In this document: positions 1 to 8,372 of the stretch, in pieces
Position numbering within the stretch: the stretch's first letter is position 1
How the letters are laid out: every line of letters begins with the position of its first letter
Origin: JAAYDI01 sp052034005
GTDB lineage: Bacteria > Planctomycetota > Planctomycetia > Pirellulales > Pirellulaceae
Direction: 5' to 3'
Assembly (NCBI GenBank): GCA_052034005.1
Contig: JBPOJB010000018.1
Span: 62,001-126,000 of the forward strand
DNA length: 64,000 bases
Program-made: the position numbers and the translations under genes
Notes under the pieces: generated by a model
The model's database searches: none
What the model was told of the DNA's origin: nothing
Seen by the model: the letters and a program-made list of their open reading frames with translations, nothing else

Positions 1-266
1 GGGCCAGCGGCCGGACGATGTACCTGGAGCCCGGTGTGGGCAAGGGGTCGCTCACTTATGCGGACGGGATGCTGTACACGCTGAGCGAGGACATGGTCAT
101 GGGGCTGGTCGCAGCCGGCCCGGACCGGTTCGAAGTGGTCAGCCGTTTCCACCTCCCCGACGGAGGTGAAGGACCCAGCTGGGCTTACCCGGTCGTCTGT
201 GGCGGCCGACTCTACGTACGTCACGACAACTACCTCTACTGCTACGATGTGCGCGACACCCGGTGA
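1..266 (+). CDS. C-terminal fragment of a PQQ-like beta-propeller protein
   Basis: The reading frame is open from the left edge (first full codon at position 3), so this is the tail of a longer gene and the ATG at 18 is internal. The visible part has the blade pattern of PQQ/BamB-type propellers: a G-x-L-x-Y-A-D-G-x-L-Y strand, then a V-V-C-G-G-R-L-Y-V-R strand, ending in the last blade Y-L-Y-C-Y-D-V. Planctomycetes use such proteins as exported, often enzyme-less propellers. It converges with the MFS gene on the other strand, leaving 47 bp that hold a stacked hairpin. Substrate and full length cannot be judged from this fragment. Confidence 0.75.
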   Translation, partial: ASGRTMYLEPGVGKGSLTYADGMLYTLSEDMVMGLVAAGPDRFEVVSRFHLPDGGEGPSWAYPVVCGGRLYVRHDNYLYCYDVRDTR

Positions 267-272
267 AGCGTA

Positions 273-310
273 TGCACGGTGAAGAGCCGGACGAGGTCCG
301 CACCCGTGCA
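273..310. terminator. Stacked hairpin between convergent genes, candidate bidirectional terminator
   Basis: A 7-bp outer stem (TGCACGG at 273-279 with CCGTGCA at 304-310) encloses an inner 5-bp hairpin (CGGAC at 288-292, GTCCG at 296-300). It lies exactly between two convergent stop codons. The T-tract is poor (CATTTAT on the plus side), so termination is inferred from position and folding only. Confidence 0.45.
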
Positions 311-313
311 CAT

Positions 314-1705
314 TTATCGACGTTCAAAATCAGCGATCGTGGCCGGCTCGCAGTGCCGTCGGTCCCAGGCGGCCTGATAGAGCGAGTAGAATCCCGAAGC
401 GATGACTCCCGCACCGCCGACGACCAGGAGAGTTCGCGGAGAGACGGCCCATGCGGTGAGCGCCATCCCGGCGGCGGACGCGATGAACCGAACCAGTCCG
501 TTGAGGAACACCATGATGCCCGCATAGCGGCTGGTGGCGCCGCCCACGGGAGCGAAGAACGTGACGCCGATTTGCCACCAGAGAATCCACCACCCCCCTT
601 GTACGCTCCCCCGCACGATCCGGCCCAGGAACGGGACCAGCACGAGTGCCGGTGCATAAACCAGTGCGAGCGACGGCGTGGCCGCGAGCAGGATGGCATC
701 CAGGCCCCACAGCACGCGGACGACGGCCCAGGCGATCCAGGGGTTCGTGCGGTCGAATAGCTTGCCCAGGTGGCCGGTCACGGCGAACGCGGCCAGCGCC
801 GGCAGGGCATGCATCAACGCAACGCATCCGACATACCCGAACTTCAGGTCTTTGCTCAAGAAGACCCAGATCAGCGGGTAGTACAGCATCTGAAAGAAGC
901 CGTCGAGAAAACACCCGATGAGGTATCGGCCGTATCGATAGTCGCGAGTCAGGATCGCGAGCGTTTCCCGGAGACTGTCCACAGCATCCGGTTGCTTCGC
1001 CTGCCGCAACAGGTCCCCCTTCTCGTCGACATGGATCTGCCGGAAGCACACGAAACTGGCCAGGTTCAACAGCCCGGCGAGAATCATCAGTAGCGGAGCC
1101 ATGTGCTCCGCGCACCACCACAGCGCGCGATGGATACCTCTCCCCAGCTGCGCAGCATTCGTCGTGTCGAGCAGCTTGGCGGCCGCGTGAAGAATGACAG
1201 CCGACGCGATACTCGAGATCAGGAAGCACAGCGACGACCACTTGCGCACCTCACCCGTCGCATGCCCCCGATGCTCCGCGGGGTAGTTGGCCCGAACCAC
1301 GGCGGCAATGGCCGGCCGGGTCGTGACTTCGAACAACGCCCCAATCCCTAACAGGGCGAGGAACCAGAACGCGCTGCCCGTGGCGACCGCCATCATCAGG
1401 CTGCAGATCCCCGCCAGCACGCCCGGGATGAAGACGTACGGCATCTTGGCGCGGTTCGCCATCCGGCTGCCAAGATACAACGTGACGATCATGCCGATGC
1501 CCGCGCACAGCTCGCGGAGCGGCATGTGCCAGTCGGCCGCATCGAACTTCTTGATGGCAATCACCGGGGCGTTGAGCAGGATGCCGCCGGCGGCTCCGTC
1601 CAGAATGGCATACGCCACATGCCAGTGAAACGTCCGCGCGGCGTTGCCCGTGAGATGAGGCCCGCGGAAAAAACGACCCCAGTCGGCCAAGGTCGACTCA
1701 GCCAC
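314..1705 (-). CDS. MFS transporter
   Basis: A 463-residue integral membrane protein with about twelve hydrophobic segments, the usual size for the major facilitator superfamily. After transmembrane segment 4 it carries the loop R-P-A-I-A-A-V-V-R-A-N-Y-P-A-E-H-R-G, which matches the type seen in planctomycete and cyanobacterial MFS exporters of unknown substrate. The start is a GTG at 1705-1703. Upstream on the coding strand are two purine-rich blocks (GGAGG, then GAGG four bases before the GTG) that fit a ribosome binding site. No neighbour suggests a cargo; the next gene on the same strand is a phosphate transporter, 86 bp upstream. Family call is firm; substrate unknown. Confidence 0.8.
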   Translation of the reverse strand: MAESTLADWGRFFRGPHLTGNAARTFHWHVAYAILDGAAGGILLNAPVIAIKKFDAADWHMPLRELCAGIGMIVTLYLGSRMANRAKMPYVFIPGVLAGICSLMMAVATGSAFWFLALLGIGALFEVTTRPAIAAVVRANYPAEHRGHATGEVRKWSSLCFLISSIASAVILHAAAKLLDTTNAAQLGRGIHRALWWCAEHMAPLLMILAGLLNLASFVCFRQIHVDEKGDLLRQAKQPDAVDSLRETLAILTRDYRYGRYLIGCFLDGFFQMLYYPLIWVFLSKDLKFGYVGCVALMHALPALAAFAVTGHLGKLFDRTNPWIAWAVVRVLWGLDAILLAATPSLALVYAPALVLVPFLGRIVRGSVQGGWWILWWQIGVTFFAPVGGATSRYAGIMVFLNGLVRFIASAAGMALTAWAVSPRTLLVVGGAGVIASGFYSLYQAAWDRRHCEPATIADFERR

Positions 1706-1791
1706 GCATCCTCATCCTCCTGCATCCGCCACGCAAAGGACCACCCGCAATTGTAGTCGCGGATCGTCACCACAACAACCTGCCGCGCGGA

Positions 1792-2850
1792 CTACATATG
1801 CCGCATGCCCCACGCCAGCGCAAACGCCAACAGGGCCGTGGCCGGGATCGTCAGCACCCAGGCCCAGGCGATCCGTCCGGCCACCGACCACTTCACGGCA
1901 CTGAACCGTTTCGTCGCGCCGACTCCCATGATTGAGCAGGAGATGACATGCGTGGTCGATAAGGGGATGCCGAAATGGCTGGCCACCTGGATGACTGTGG
2001 CCGCCGTCGTCTCGGCGGCGAAGCCGTGGATCGGCTGCAGCTTGACCACGCGGTGCCCAAGCGTGCGGACGATGCGCCAACCGCCCATCGCCGTGCCGGA
2101 CGCCATGGTCACGGCGCACAACACCTTGACCCAGATGGCCACCTTGAACTCAGGCGTCTGCAAGAACTCCAGCCAGCGGGGCAGATCCTGGAACACCCGG
2201 TCGTTCGTCGCGGTGAACAAGGTCAGCGCAAGGATCCCCATCGTCTTTTGCGCGTCGTTCGTCCCGTGGCTGAACCCCATCAGCGACGCGCTGACCAACT
2301 GCAGCCGGCCGAAGACCGACGCGACCCGGCCGGGCCGCCAGTTCTGCAGGGCCACCAACAACAGGCCCATGACCAGGAACCCGACGACGAGCCCGCAGAC
2401 GGGCGAGACGATCATGGGCACAATCACCTTCGGCCACAGGCCTTGGACTTGACCGGTCGCGGAGACTTCGGACCACCGGATCACAGACCAGTCGCCCCCG
2501 GCCGTGGCCAACGCCGCCCCGCAGAGGCCGCCGATCAAAGCATGGCTGGAACTCGACGGCAGGCCCAACCACCACGTCAGAAGGTTCCAGGAGATCGCCG
2601 CCAGCAACGCGCACAGGATGGTATGCAAGTTCACCACATTGGTCGCCACGAGGCCGCTGCCGATCGTCGTGGCGACCGCCGTGCCCCACAACGCGCCGGC
2701 CAGGTCGCAGACCGCCGCCAGCATGACGGCTTTGCGCGGGCTGAGCACCCGCGTGGAAACGACGGTCGCGATCGAATTGGCCGTGTCGTGGAAACCGTTG
2801 ACGAACTCGAAGATGAGTCCGCAGAGAACCACGCTGAGGACGATGACCAT
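1792..2850 (-). CDS. pit: Inorganic phosphate transporter, PiT family
   Basis: A 352-residue PiT (PF01384) permease that moves phosphate with H+ or Na+ across the inner membrane. Both family signatures are visible: G-F-H-D-T-A-N-S near residues 19-26 in the first repeat and G-F-S-H-G-T-N-D-A-Q-K in the second, together with the P-S-S-S-S-H-A-L-I-G and P-L-S-T-T-H-V motifs that follow each half. About ten hydrophobic segments are evident. It lies 18 bp downstream of the DUF47 gene on the same strand, so the two are surely co-transcribed. This arrangement is the standard low-affinity uptake pair in many bacteria. Length is somewhat short for Pit but normal for the DUF47-linked subtype. Confidence 0.93.
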   Translation of the reverse strand: MVIVLSVVLCGLIFEFVNGFHDTANSIATVVSTRVLSPRKAVMLAAVCDLAGALWGTAVATTIGSGLVATNVVNLHTILCALLAAISWNLLTWWLGLPSSSSHALIGGLCGAALATAGGDWSVIRWSEVSATGQVQGLWPKVIVPMIVSPVCGLVVGFLVMGLLLVALQNWRPGRVASVFGRLQLVSASLMGFSHGTNDAQKTMGILALTLFTATNDRVFQDLPRWLEFLQTPEFKVAIWVKVLCAVTMASGTAMGGWRIVRTLGHRVVKLQPIHGFAAETTAATVIQVASHFGIPLSTTHVISCSIMGVGATKRFSAVKWSVAGRIAWAWVLTIPATALLAFALAWGMRHM

Positions 2851-2868
2851 GGGTGCCGTCGCCGAAGC

Positions 2869-3498
2869 TCAGGAGTTTTTCAAGACAATCTGAAGGATCA
2901 CGTTGCCGGCGTCGCGATAGCGGTCGATGACCTTCTCCAGCAACTCCAGCAAGTCCCGGGTGGCGATCATCTCCAACGCGCTGTGCTGGCCGTTATAGAG
3001 TTGGCCCAGAAGATCGAGCATCAACTTGTCCGCCTCGTTCTCGTATTGCTGCAGGCGGAAGTTCTGCTCCTGCACCCGATCCAGTTGATGGCGGCGCCGC
3101 AGGCCGTGGACCATCTCCGACAACGTGGTCGCGGCGTGGTCCAGGATCTCCAGTTGCCGACGAAAAATGTCGGCTTGGACGTGCGAGCCGAAAAGCTTGA
3201 ATCGCTGGGCGAACTTCATGACGACCTTGGTGATCCTGGACAACGCGCCGGACAAGGCCTCGATATCCTCACGCTCCAAGGGAGTCATGAACGTGCCACA
3301 CAACAACCGCGTGATCTGCTGATGGATCTCTTTCTCCTGCTTGCGGCTGGCGATGGTCTTGTCCATCGCTCGCTTGTCCTGGGGCGCGTTGATCAATTCG
3401 GTCAGCCAATGGATCGATTGCTGGGCCTCATCGGCGCCCGCCCCCAATAGATCGAAGAAACGATCCCCGTTGCGAAAGAGACGTTGCACCGAGAACAT
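2869..3498 (-). CDS. DUF47 (PhoU-like) accessory protein of PiT
   Basis: A roughly 209-residue, nearly all-helical protein of the DUF47/PhoU_div family (PF01865), known to partner PiT permeases and thought to gate phosphate uptake. Recognisable features are the N-terminal N-G-D-R-F-F-D-L-L segment, regularly spaced Glu/Asp residues of the PhoU metal-binding type (for example L-E-R-E-D-I-E-A-L), and the central L-H-E-like helices. The ATG at 3498 is preferred over one 48 bp upstream because the family normally begins with this short hydrophobic-basic stretch. The PiT gene follows 18 bp downstream. Cytoplasmic. The only uncertainty is the exact start, since no strong Shine-Dalgarno sequence is seen. 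Confidence 0.88.
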   Translation of the reverse strand: MFSVQRLFRNGDRFFDLLGAGADEAQQSIHWLTELINAPQDKRAMDKTIASRKQEKEIHQQITRLLCGTFMTPLEREDIEALSGALSRITKVVMKFAQRFKLFGSHVQADIFRRQLEILDHAATTLSEMVHGLRRRHQLDRVQEQNFRLQQYENEADKLMLDLLGQLYNGQHSALEMIATRDLLELLEKVIDRYRDAGNVILQIVLKNS

Positions 3499-3908
3499 AT
3501 GGGATGGTCGCCTGTCATCGGACGCGGGATAGGGACAGAATCGCATTCTGCCACAACGCCTGGATTGTGTCGGAACAGCGTCCGATAGGCAATGGGGTCA
3601 GGCGGTGCCGCACGCCACGGCTCGCCCGACCCCCCCACCCGATGCGCCCAGGACCGCCTCTCGTTCCCGCGGCAACACCTGCCGAGCCACCCCGAGATTT
3701 GCCCCAACTGCTACGGACAACCAGGAATACGCACTCGTTAACCATCCCGGTTGAACGTCCGTCGTCGACCGCCCCCCCATCTAGCGCTTCGCTACGACCT
3801 CGGGGCATCTCGTCCGTTGACCGGCCCGATTCCGGGTACTACAATCCCGAGCGTTGCGGACGAATCGAATACGCCACTCCAGGTGGCTTGCCATTGACGT
3901 CGGTGGCC
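3499..3908. other. Divergent intergenic region between DUF47 and iclR genes
   Basis: About 410 bp without a convincing gene; the iclR frame stays open through much of it, but codons there do not read like protein of this family. It contains a good plus-strand promoter (3817-3845) and an imperfect inverted repeat (GTTAACC at 3737-3743 facing GGTTGAAC at 3749-3756), which could be an operator for the adjacent IclR regulator. No clear promoter for the minus-strand phosphate genes was recognised. Confidence 0.5.
3817..3845 (+). promoter_or_regulatory. Sigma70-type promoter for the iclR gene
   Basis: TTGACC at 3817-3822 and TACAAT at 3840-3845 are separated by 17 bp, close to the housekeeping consensus on both elements. 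It would give a leader of roughly 55-60 bases before the ATG at 3909. Confidence 0.7.
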
Positions 3909-4688
3909 ATGACAACACGCAGGGGCACGAACCCGATCCAGAGTCTCGACCGCGGCCTGGCGATTCTGGAGATGGTCGGCCAGGCGCGTCGGCCGATTTC
4001 GGTCGCCGAGTTGACGCCGGCGCTGGGGATCGACCGCAGCAGCGTGTTCCGGCTGGCCAACACGTTGAGGATGCGCGGGTTTCTCATCCAGTTGCCGAGC
4101 AAGGAATACGTGCTGGGCCCCGCGGTCCGCCGGCTCGCCAACTCCTTCCGCTGGAGTCGCGGCCTGGAGCAGATAGCCCGGCCGCATGTGGCCGCGTTGG
4201 CGGCGGCGACCGGCGAGACGACGCACCTGGTGATCCGAGAGGGCCGCCAGGCGCTGTTTGTCGATCATGAGATGGCTGCGCAGCCGGTCGGGGTATCCGT
4301 CAGTTCAGGGCGCTGCGAGCCGCTCCACTGCACGGCGGTCGGCAAGGCGCTGATCGCCGATTTCGAGCGCGAGGAACTCGAGAAACTCCTGGGTGACGAG
4401 CCGTTGCCGGCGCCCACCCGGCGGGCGATCCGGAGCGTCGCCGAGCTGGCCAAGGAGTGCCGACGGACCCGCCGACGCGGGTATGCGATCGATGACGAGG
4501 AGTTCCACAAGGGCGTGCGCTGCGTGGCCTCCCCGATTCGCGACGGCAGCGGGCAGGTGATCGCCGCCATCGGCATCTCGGCCCCGGTCGACCGGCTCTC
4601 GGAACGGCGATGCGAGAAGTTGGGGCTGGAGGTGAAGCGCACCGCGCTGGAGATCAGCGGCAAGCTCGCCTACGAGCCGAGCCCTTGA
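3909..4688 (+). CDS. IclR-family transcriptional regulator
   Basis: A 259-residue protein of normal IclR length. The N-terminal winged helix-turn-helix spans about residues 10-75 (S-V-A-E-L-T-P-A-L-G-I-D-R-S-S-V-F-R-L). The C-terminal IclR effector domain shows P-L-H-C-T-A-V-G-K-A-L and the R-R-R-G-Y-A-I-D-D-E-E-F-H-K-G-V-R-C-V-A-S-P-I stretch, typical of the small-molecule binding fold. ATG 3909 is chosen because it starts just before the DNA-binding domain and sits below a good promoter; the frame extends upstream without family similarity. It converges with a Gfo/Idh gene and lies near the ThDP/transketolase operon at 6445-12171, so by location it is the best candidate to sense an intermediate of that pathway. 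That link is inference. Confidence 0.9.
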   Translation: MTTRRGTNPIQSLDRGLAILEMVGQARRPISVAELTPALGIDRSSVFRLANTLRMRGFLIQLPSKEYVLGPAVRRLANSFRWSRGLEQIARPHVAALAAATGETTHLVIREGRQALFVDHEMAAQPVGVSVSSGRCEPLHCTAVGKALIADFEREELEKLLGDEPLPAPTRRAIRSVAELAKECRRTRRRGYAIDDEEFHKGVRCVASPIRDGSGQVIAAIGISAPVDRLSERRCEKLGLEVKRTALEISGKLAYEPSP

Positions 4689-4693
4689 GCAGG

Positions 4694-4709
4694 CGGCCCG
4701 CGTGGGCCG
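4694..4709. terminator. Short GC hairpin after iclR
   Basis: CGGCCC (4694-4699) and GGGCCG (4704-4709) form a 6-bp stem with a GCGT loop just past the iclR stop and before the convergent stop at 4770. No T-tract follows, so this is only a candidate terminator. Confidence 0.3.
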
Positions 4710-4769
4710 TCGCGTCCGCCCCGGCACGCGCCTCCGGCCCGACTTCGCCGAGTGATCCTGAGGCGCTGG

Positions 4770-6158
4770 TCAGTATTCGCGCTGCGTGACGATGCCCGGC
4801 AGGGGGACGGGGTACTTCCCGTCCGGCCCGGCCTGCAACGGCGCGGGCGAATCCATCGTCAGCTTGTCGACATCCGGCGCGAACTCGTGCGGGCAGTTGA
4901 GGATCTGGTCGTAGGTGATGGCTTGCCCGGTGTGGGCGGCCATGCGGCCCATCGCCGTGACGAGGCTGGCCTCGGTCCCCCGTTTCACCTCGTTGAACGG
5001 TTTGTCGTGGCGGATGGCGTCGATCAGGTCGTTCCATTCGTTCTGGTAGGGATTCTCTTCTCTCGGCGGGACCTGGGACTGCCAGAGCATGTGGGGCGGC
5101 CGCGGGGACTGGCCCCGGTAGGTGCTCGAGGGCATTCCATAGTCGCCCGACTTGGAAATGATCGCCATGCCCTTGGAGCCGTGTGCGTAGCTGCAGTAGA
5201 TGGGCTCGCAGCCCACCATGGTGCGTCCATCCATCAGGAGCGTCGTGTCGTCAGGGAACGTGTACTCCACCGAGTACACGTCGAAGTTCTGGTCGATGTA
5301 CGCCTCGCCTTCCGGGCTCTGGCGGTAGTGGCGGGCGCCCAGCGCCTGGGCTTTGACCGGCCAGGCGTCTTTCATCCAGCAGCAGTGATCGATGACGTGG
5401 ATGTAGAAGTCGCTGAAGCAGCCGCCGCCGGCCCACAGGAAACCGTGGAAGCACTTGATCTGGTAGAGGAGTTCGCTGATGTCGGCCGGCCTGGCCGGCG
5501 TGTAGCTGTTGGTCAGCGGGCCGTGCATTCGATAGGCCCGCATGTGGATCAGGTCGCCGATTTCGCCGCCGTGAATGCGCTGGGCCAGCTCCTCCATCGC
5601 GCGGCTGTGGCGGCACATGAGCCCGACGCCCACCTTGAGGTTCTTGGCCGCCGCCTGATCGGCCAGTTGGAACATGCGGCGGGAGGTCGGGCCGTCGACC
5701 GCCACCGGCTTCTCCATGAACACATGGAGGCCCTTCTCGATGGCGTAGGTGAAGTGCACCCAGCGGAAGCCGGGCGGCGTGCCCAGGATCACCACATCGC
5801 CCGGTTTCAAGCAATCCATCGCGTGGCGATAGGCATCAAAGCCCACGAACCGGCGGTCGGTGGGCACCTCCATCCCGGCGCTGCACTCCCTGTCCAGGGC
5901 CTCGACGCTCGCCTGCACCCGCTCGGGGAACACGTCGGCCAGCGCGACCAGCTTGATCGGTCCGTCCTGGACCGAGAGCGCGTTGACGGCCGCGCCGGTG
6001 CCTCGGCCGCCGCAGCCGACCAGCGCGACCTGGATCGTGTGCTGTTCGGCCGCGTGGACGCGCGGCACGGCGACGCCGGCCAGCGCCAGGGCCGCGGCGG
6101 CCCGACTTGTGTTCTTCAGAAACCGCCGACGCGACGCCCTGTACGCTGTTCGGGTCAT
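4770..6158 (-). CDS. Tat-exported Gfo/Idh/MocA-family oxidoreductase
   Basis: A 462-residue NAD(P)-dependent sugar or cyclitol dehydrogenase-like protein. Residues 9-16 (S-R-R-R-F-L-K-N) followed by an Ala-rich hydrophobic stretch ending near H-A-A form a twin-arginine signal, so it should fold with its nucleotide cofactor in the cytoplasm and then be exported. The Rossmann motif V-G-C-G-G-R-G-T-G lies at about 47-55 and the family E-K-P catalytic motif at 149-151. ATG 6158 is chosen since it directly precedes the Tat motif; an upstream in-frame ATG would add 40 unlikely residues. It is divergent from the IolD-like operon, with a repeat-rich control region between them. Substrate unknown; related exported enzymes are abundant in Planctomycetes. 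Confidence 0.9.
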   Translation of the reverse strand: MTRTAYRASRRRFLKNTSRAAAALALAGVAVPRVHAAEQHTIQVALVGCGGRGTGAAVNALSVQDGPIKLVALADVFPERVQASVEALDRECSAGMEVPTDRRFVGFDAYRHAMDCLKPGDVVILGTPPGFRWVHFTYAIEKGLHVFMEKPVAVDGPTSRRMFQLADQAAAKNLKVGVGLMCRHSRAMEELAQRIHGGEIGDLIHMRAYRMHGPLTNSYTPARPADISELLYQIKCFHGFLWAGGGCFSDFYIHVIDHCCWMKDAWPVKAQALGARHYRQSPEGEAYIDQNFDVYSVEYTFPDDTTLLMDGRTMVGCEPIYCSYAHGSKGMAIISKSGDYGMPSSTYRGQSPRPPHMLWQSQVPPREENPYQNEWNDLIDAIRHDKPFNEVKRGTEASLVTAMGRMAAHTGQAITYDQILNCPHEFAPDVDKLTMDSPAPLQAGPDGKYPVPLPGIVTQREY

Positions 6159-6256
6159 GACCCTGCTCCTGACGGATGCGTCCCGCCGCGAACCGCCGCA
6201 GCGCGCCGCGGGACATCCCGCGCGGCCCGGGTCGCGGTCGGCACTGGTGTTGTATA

Positions 6257-6335
6257 GTATGCACGGCTGATGCACCATGAGTATAACCCCGCGGCCCCCC
6301 CGCCGTCAACGGTCGGCTGTTGCACGATATGCATC
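6257..6335. promoter_or_regulatory. Cluster of RTGCAY-type repeats in a divergent control region
   Basis: Four short copies of a TGCAC/TGCAT motif occur in this otherwise G+C-rich gap: GTATGCAC (6257-6264), TGATGCAC (6268-6275), TGTTGCAC (6318-6325) and ATGCATC (6329-6335). The first two are direct repeats 11 bp apart, one helical turn; the last is self-complementary at ATGCAT. They lie between the divergent oxidoreductase and IolD-like genes and just above a promoter-like sequence, as expected for operator sites. Confidence 0.4.
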
Positions 6336-6346
6336 ATCGCGGGTTA

Positions 6347-6375
6347 TTGTACATCACGCCGGTCCGTGGTAGGAT
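6347..6375 (+). promoter_or_regulatory. Candidate promoter of the ThDP/transketolase operon
   Basis: TTGTAC (6347-6352) and TAGGAT (6370-6375) are spaced by 17 bp upstream of the ATG at 6445. Match to consensus is moderate; position below the TGCAC repeats makes it plausible. Confidence 0.45.
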
Positions 6376-6444
6376 GGGGCGCGTCGCGGCCGGCCGCCTC
6401 GGCCGGCGGACGATCGCACCTCGTGGTCGGGAGAGGAACCGCTC

Positions 6445-8343
6445 ATGGAACAGGCCGAGTATCAGCAGTGGACGGAGCAGCGCGCGGCACGCGCGCAGGC
6501 CATCGCCGCCGCCGGCGGCTTCCACCAGGCGCGGGCTGCCGGCACGCTGCCGCGCCGCGCCGATCTGACCCTGTCCGAGGCGCTCGTGCTCGGGCTGCTG
6601 CGGCAGGGCGTGCGGCAGTATGTGGGGGTCTTCGGCCACGGCACGACCGAGGTCGGCGAAGTGCTCCGCGTCTACGAAGCGGCGGGAGTCGTCCGCACGC
6701 TGCCGGTGCGTCACGAGGGGGAGGCTTCGCACGCCGCAGCCGCCCTGCGGTGGGTCACCGGTGAGAAGGCCGCGGTGGTCACGTCGATCGGCCCGGGCGC
6801 GCTGCACGCGCTGGCCGCATCCCTCGCGCCGGCATCCGACGGGCTGGGCGTGTGGTACCTGTTCGGGGACGAGACCACGCATAACGAAGGCCCGAACATG
6901 CAGCAGGTCCCGAAGGCGGAGCAAGGGTTGTTTCTGCGCCTGTGCCAGACGATGGGGCGGGGCTACTGCCTGCATACGCCGCAGGCGGTCGCCGCGGCGC
7001 TGCGCTGGGGCGCCAACACGGTCGATCATCCGTATCGCGCCGGGCCGTTCTTCCTGTTGCTGCCGATGAACGAACAGTGCGCGCTGATCCGCGATTTCAA
7101 CCTGGACGAGTTGCCCGAAGGCGCTCCGCCCGCCGTCGGCGCGGCGGCGGACGCTGGGTCATACAGCGCGGCCGTGCAGGCGTTGGCCGCCGCGACGCGC
7201 GTCACCGTGCGCGTCGGTGGCGGCGCCCGGCAGGCGGGCCGCGAGATCGCGGAGTTCCTCGACCTGGTCGACGGCGTGGCGGTGACCAGCCCGCTCGTCT
7301 CCGGCGTCATCCCCTACCATCATCCGCGCAACATGACGGTCGGCGGCTCGAAGGGCAGCCTGTGCGGCAACTACGCGATGGAAAACTGCGATCTGCTCGT
7401 CGCCCTCGGCACGCGCTCGGTCTGCCAATCCGACTCCAGCCGCACCGACTACCCGAACGCCCAGCGGGTGATCAGTATCAACGCAGACATCGACTCGCTG
7501 ATGCACTACAACCAGACGATCGCCCTGGCGGGCGACGTGGCCGCCACGCTGGCCCGGCTCAACGAGGAGCTGAAGCGACAGCCGATCCGCCCGTCGGGTG
7601 CGGAGTCCGACTGGTACCGGGCGTGTCGCGAGAAGAAACGGGAGTGGGACGCCTACAAGCAGGAACGGTTCGCGCGGCCGCGATTGTACGACGAAGCGTG
7701 GCGTGAAGAGGTGCTCACGCAACCCGCGGCCATCAAAGCGGCCGTCGATTGGGCGCGACAGAACGATGCCGTGGCGTTCTTCGACGCCGGCGACGTGCAG
7801 GCCAACGGATTCCAGATCGTGGAGGACGACCGGCTGGGCCGGACCTTCACGGAAACCGGGGCCAGTTACATGGGGTTCGCGGTCTCAGCGCTCCTCGCAA
7901 CCAGCCTGGCCCGCCATCCGTTCTACGCGCTGGCCTTGACCGGCGACGGATCGTTCACGATGAATCCGCAGATCCTGATCGATGGGGTCGAGCACGGCGC
8001 GCGGGGATGCATCCTCATCTTCGACAACCGCCGCATGGCCGCCATCTCGGGCCTGCAGTGGGCCCAGTACGGCGCCGATTACGCCACGCATGACAGCGTG
8101 GAAGTGGACTACACCGCGTGGGCTCGCTCGGTCCCGGGCGTGGCCGCCTTCCCGGGTGGGAGGTCGATCCACGAGCTGGTCAGCGCGCTGGATCAAGCGC
8201 GGGCCCATGATGGCCTCGCGCTGATTCACCTGCCGGTCTACTGCGGCCCCGACCCGCTGGGCGGGCTGGGGGCCTTCGGACGCTGGAACGTGGGCAACTG
8301 GTGTGACGAAGTGCAAGCGCGCCGCCACCAGATCGGTCTGTAA
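6445..8343 (+). CDS. ThDP-dependent enzyme, IolD/acetolactate synthase-like
   Basis: A 632-residue three-domain thiamine diphosphate enzyme. The N-terminal PYR domain carries G-V-F-G-H-G at about 61-66 and the activating glutamate in V-R-H-E (Glu91), followed by G-E-A-S-H-A-A-A. The C-terminal PP domain carries G-D-G-S-F-T-M-N-P-Q and, some 25 residues on, F-D-N-R-R-M, the Mg2+-ThDP site. Overall layout resembles IolD, which hydrolyses a trihydroxycyclohexanedione in inositol breakdown, more than biosynthetic acetolactate synthase, but the substrate is not proven. It leads a five-gene run; the transketolase N-half follows after 29 bp. The neighbours (transketolase, MmsA-type dehydrogenase, RpiB-like) point to a sugar or polyol breakdown route that cleaves or hydrolyses a diketone. 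Confidence 0.8.
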   Translation: MEQAEYQQWTEQRAARAQAIAAAGGFHQARAAGTLPRRADLTLSEALVLGLLRQGVRQYVGVFGHGTTEVGEVLRVYEAAGVVRTLPVRHEGEASHAAAALRWVTGEKAAVVTSIGPGALHALAASLAPASDGLGVWYLFGDETTHNEGPNMQQVPKAEQGLFLRLCQTMGRGYCLHTPQAVAAALRWGANTVDHPYRAGPFFLLLPMNEQCALIRDFNLDELPEGAPPAVGAAADAGSYSAAVQALAAATRVTVRVGGGARQAGREIAEFLDLVDGVAVTSPLVSGVIPYHHPRNMTVGGSKGSLCGNYAMENCDLLVALGTRSVCQSDSSRTDYPNAQRVISINADIDSLMHYNQTIALAGDVAATLARLNEELKRQPIRPSGAESDWYRACREKKREWDAYKQERFARPRLYDEAWREEVLTQPAAIKAAVDWARQNDAVAFFDAGDVQANGFQIVEDDRLGRTFTETGASYMGFAVSALLATSLARHPFYALALTGDGSFTMNPQILIDGVEHGARGCILIFDNRRMAAISGLQWAQYGADYATHDSVEVDYTAWARSVPGVAAFPGGRSIHELVSALDQARAHDGLALIHLPVYCGPDPLGGLGAFGRWNVGNWCDEVQARRHQIGL

Positions 8344-8372
8344 TCCGCATTCGCCAGGACACCTGATCCGAG

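Noticed and set aside
3504..3908. N-terminal extension of the IclR frame
   Set aside because: It crosses the promoter at 3817-3845 and reads as Pro/Arg-rich noise; IclR proteins begin near the helix-turn-helix.
4752..6257. Plus-strand open frame of 501 codons
   Set aside because: It is the mirror of the Gfo/Idh gene on the minus strand, whose Tat, Rossmann and E-K-P motifs are clear; the plus frame gives His/Arg/Ala-rich sequence without family features.
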